Below, piece after piece: positions 62,104 through 64,000 of a DNA stretch of 64,000 nt. Under the pieces are notes generated by a model, which worked only from the letters and a program-made list of their open reading frames with translations, was not told the DNA's origin and did not search any database. This DNA comes from Branchipolynoe longqiensis. Taxonomy: Eukaryota > Annelida > Polychaeta > Phyllodocida > Polynoidae. The stretch's first letter is position 1; each line of letters starts with the position of its first letter. A program made the translations under genes and the position numbers. The stretch lies in assembly GCA_030323885.1 (NCBI GenBank), contig CM059186.1, forward strand, positions 23,951,849 to 24,015,848, read 5' to 3'.

Positions 62104-62743
62104 TTATGCTTCGCTTGGCTACACTCACCTGTTTTCTATGCCCTGGGAGTCTATACCATTTTAGCCAAACTACTCGGCTACGCCAAGGGCCTACTGTGTG
62201 TAGTGAAGCCTGGTGCACGCTGAACAGGTTAACGACGCTTGCCAGATACGCCTATCGAGTAAACATACAAACCGTTCGAGTGGGACGTTGTCTTGTGACA
62301 CAATGGCAGAAGGCGGTAAGCCGACAACCCTTAAGGAGGAACATTCTAAGGAGATTGTGGTTGACGATGATGCATGGGATAAGGGAAGAACGGGAGGTCA
62401 CGGAACGAATCCGTGTGATACAACGGCGTAAGAAGCTGGCCGAGCTGGAGAAGACGGAGCGGGAGCTGCGGGAGGACATGGCAAACCTGACGATCGACCA
62501 GACCCGGGACCGATACCGCAGTACGAGTAGCCGACGCCGCAGCACATCCGCCGGCCGGTGCAGACGCCATCACCGCCGGCGCGCCTCCAGCTCGAGCTCT
62601 TCCGGGGACCGTTCAGCCAGCCGCGAACGGAAAGCGCGAAGTAAGTGGTCCCTACGCCGACACATTGAAGATGGGAAAGACGTGAACAAACTTACACCGT
62701 TCGAACTGATCGAATCTACTGTTAACTGGGTGGTAGCCTCTAA

Positions 62744-63610
62744 TGGTGCTGTCACATTACGACGCAAATGTACGTCGACATATGTGATTTTTTGCCGCTA
62801 TGTTGTTATGCATTATGCATGCGTTAGGCGCTCGTTGGTATACGTCATGTATGTCGACTTTCGTCGAGATACAGCATTGCACGTCAGGGGGTTGGCAAAG
62901 TTTTGTGCATGCACAAAACTTTTGACGGACGACAATGTTCGACAACGTGTGGATTTTACGTCCGCCGTATGACATGTATGCGTTAGGCGTACATCGATGT
63001 ATGTGTCGTGGGGGTGATGAAAATGGGAAATATTGCGCCTAGAGCGGGACTCGAACCCACATCTCTTTGCATTCCGGGCCAGTGTGCTAACCATTACACC
63101 ACCTAGGCTCCCTGATATCAACACACTCCCCACGCCTACCTGTCTATGTGGTTACTTGCCTGAGAGGTCAGTGCAGACCACTACATATGTTAGTCATATG
63201 TTGTTCACTACATTGCCCTGCATTGACCTACTTTAAAGGCAGTAGGAACGTACAGTCCATGTACTGACAATGTATGCATAACGTATGCCTAACATATGTC
63301 TAACGTACGTTTAGCATTTCTCCACCGTGTCTTGATGTATAAAACGTATGACGCATAGTTCTGGCGATCGAATAATGTATATAACGTTCACTGGCTTTCT
63401 GTGAACATACCATGAGCATAATTCAAGCATTTTTTGCCAGGTGGTACGTTAGCCATACGTTGGTCATATGTTGGTCATACGCTGTGTATATCGTATGTAT
63501 ACGTACAACTTTGCCCCCCATGCCGAAAAGTTTGACGCTTCTCGACGTAAAAAAGTGATTTTATGCATTGGCGGCATGCTGGCGAGGTGCGTCATAATGT
63601 GACATGGCCA
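62744..63610. mobile_element. Harbinger-like TIR element, 867 bp, TAA duplication, inside the gag-like gene (family H2)
   Basis: Ends are TGGTGCTGTCACATTACGAC and the complement of cgtcataatgtgacatggcca. TAA is duplicated at 62741-62743 and 63611-63613. The 867 + 3 bp are a multiple of three, and after excision the flanking frames join. It carries cgttaggcgt- and catatgttggtcata-like repeats and a tRNA-like stretch. It is non-coding. Confidence 0.75.
63036..63108 (-). pseudogene. tRNA-like sequence (degenerate)
   Basis: The minus strand gives acceptor GCCTAGG/TCTAGGC (one G-T pair), D-arm GTGTAATGGTTAGCAC (A-box) and T-arm GTGGGTTCGAGTCCCGC (B-box), 73 nt. The anticodon stem (CTGGC with GCAAA) does not pair and position 33 is not T, so it is a tRNA-derived remnant or SINE head, not a working tRNA. 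Gln/Glu-type ancestry is possible from the D-arm. Confidence 0.55.
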
Positions 63611-63884
63611 TAAGGAGACTGATGGACATAAACTTTTGCGTATACTTAAACACCTCAGGTATATTGCAGGGAAAGCCAAATCTGGGACCTTTGTAGAGAG
63701 AACACACGTAAATTATGAGCGGGCTATCCGGACACTTGCTGTTTTTGAGGGGTATGAAGCTTTTTCATCGGGCAATCCCGAAATCGCTCTTAAGTACTAC
63801 ATGTTCGAGTACATGAAGAAGCAGTCTGGCTCTGGCACTAGTGCTGCAGGTAGGGGGAGCCCGACCCGGTGAGGAAAATTATAC

Positions 63885-64000
63885 ACCAAGGACGGTATAT
63901 ATATATTAATATATATTATATGTATATATCTATTTATATATATGTATTTATATATATATATTTATATAATTATATATATTTATATATATTCAAATATATT
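63885..64000. repeat. TA/ATTTATA microsatellite at the window end
   Basis: Mixed TATATA and TATTTATA units run to the last base. Confidence 0.9.

Larger units (their letters stand above)
62302..63872 (+). pseudogene. Gag-like gene of a retroelement, split by a TIR element and one frameshift
   Basis: A start at 62302 (MAEGGKPTTLKEEHSKE) opens an acidic N-terminus. A one-base shift near 62380 leads to the main frame: a charged coiled-coil-like helix (RIRVIQRRKKLAELEKTERE), a Ser/Arg-rich tract (RRRSTSAGRCRR, SSSSSSGDRSAS) and FELIESTVNWVVASN. An 867-bp TIR element (62744-63610) interrupts here. The same frame resumes afterwards with DGHKLLRILKHLRYIAGKA, VNYERAIRTLAVFEGYEAF and IALKYYMFEYMKKQS, ending at 63872. 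The HLRYIA..A.SG.F....Y..A.R..A...G..AF pattern resembles the gag core of DIRS/Ngaro-type elements as I recall it. No RT follows inside the window. Confidence 0.55.

Noticed and set aside
63036..63108. Functional tRNA gene
   Set aside because: The acceptor, D and T arms pair, but the anticodon stem does not and U33 is missing.
1..64000. Phage, plasmid, toxin-antitoxin or defence-system genes
   Set aside because: None seen. All recognisable proteins are retrotransposon-derived or the host membrane protein, and composition and splice sites are eukaryotic.

Overview
The window is animal (metazoan) nuclear DNA, most likely from an invertebrate with a large, repeat-rich genome. The evidence is spliced coding exons with GT-AG borders, tRNA-derived SINEs, non-LTR retrotransposons, tyrosine-recombinase (DIRS/Ngaro-type) retrotransposons, many TIR miniature elements, long minisatellites and one 500-N assembly gap. 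I cannot name the species from sequence alone. No bacterial gene, operon, CRISPR array or complete free-standing protein gene was found.

The one host gene I can support runs on the minus strand. Two exons, 28078-28262 and 1316-1477, have canonical splice sites and compatible phase (phase 2 to phase 2). Together they encode a membrane protein resembling the TMEM179/TMEM179B family, ending in the family-like segment ISVGF..WCD. The intron between them is 26.6 kb and consists almost entirely of repeats. The first exon and the downstream exons were not found here. The 3' half of the downstream exon, with its 5' splice site, is reiterated in eight further copies as a 139-159 bp minisatellite (1-1396). 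I regard this as the most unusual structure in the window.

Layout: 1-1.4 kb, exon-derived minisatellite. 1.8-5.3 kb, LINE 3' end, gag-like fragments, SINEs and nested miniature elements. 5.6-8.25 kb, GTG- and TG-rich minisatellites. 8.5-10.5 kb, TTAA-flanked miniature elements and a LINE tail. 10.8-15.65 kb, a decayed DIRS-like retrotransposon (minus) with inverted termini and an internal complementary region. 16.4-17.4 kb, a TIR element. 17.4-18.1 kb, a CpG-rich island. 18.2-24 kb, SINEs, a LINE RT and tac-rich palindromic elements. 25.2-27.3 kb, a GC-rich gag-like gene of a retroelement. 28.1-28.3 kb, host exon. 29.2-30.8 kb, LINE. 31-32.1 kb, C-rich minisatellite. 32.4-34.3 kb, nested TIR elements. 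34.4-34.9 kb, gap. 35-37.6 kb, repeats. 38-41.5 kb, a second YR retrotransposon (Ngaro/DIRS-like, minus). 42-43.4 kb, a satellite built from a SINE tail. 43.6-44.2 kb, a TIR element with TAA duplication. 46-49.5 kb, G/GT-rich minisatellites. 51-52.2 kb, two TTAA elements. 52.2-53.8 kb, a third YR fragment. 54.2-55.3 kb, minisatellite. 57-61.5 kb, dispersed repeats and G-rich arrays. 62.1-63.9 kb, a gag-like gene split by an 867-bp TIR element.

The mobile elements are layered in time. Several are nested, for example a SINE and a pogo-like element inside one miniature element at 4.0-4.8 kb. Most retrotransposon ORFs carry frameshifts, stops or lost catalytic residues, so the window reads as an accumulation zone for decayed elements inside a host intron and its upstream region.
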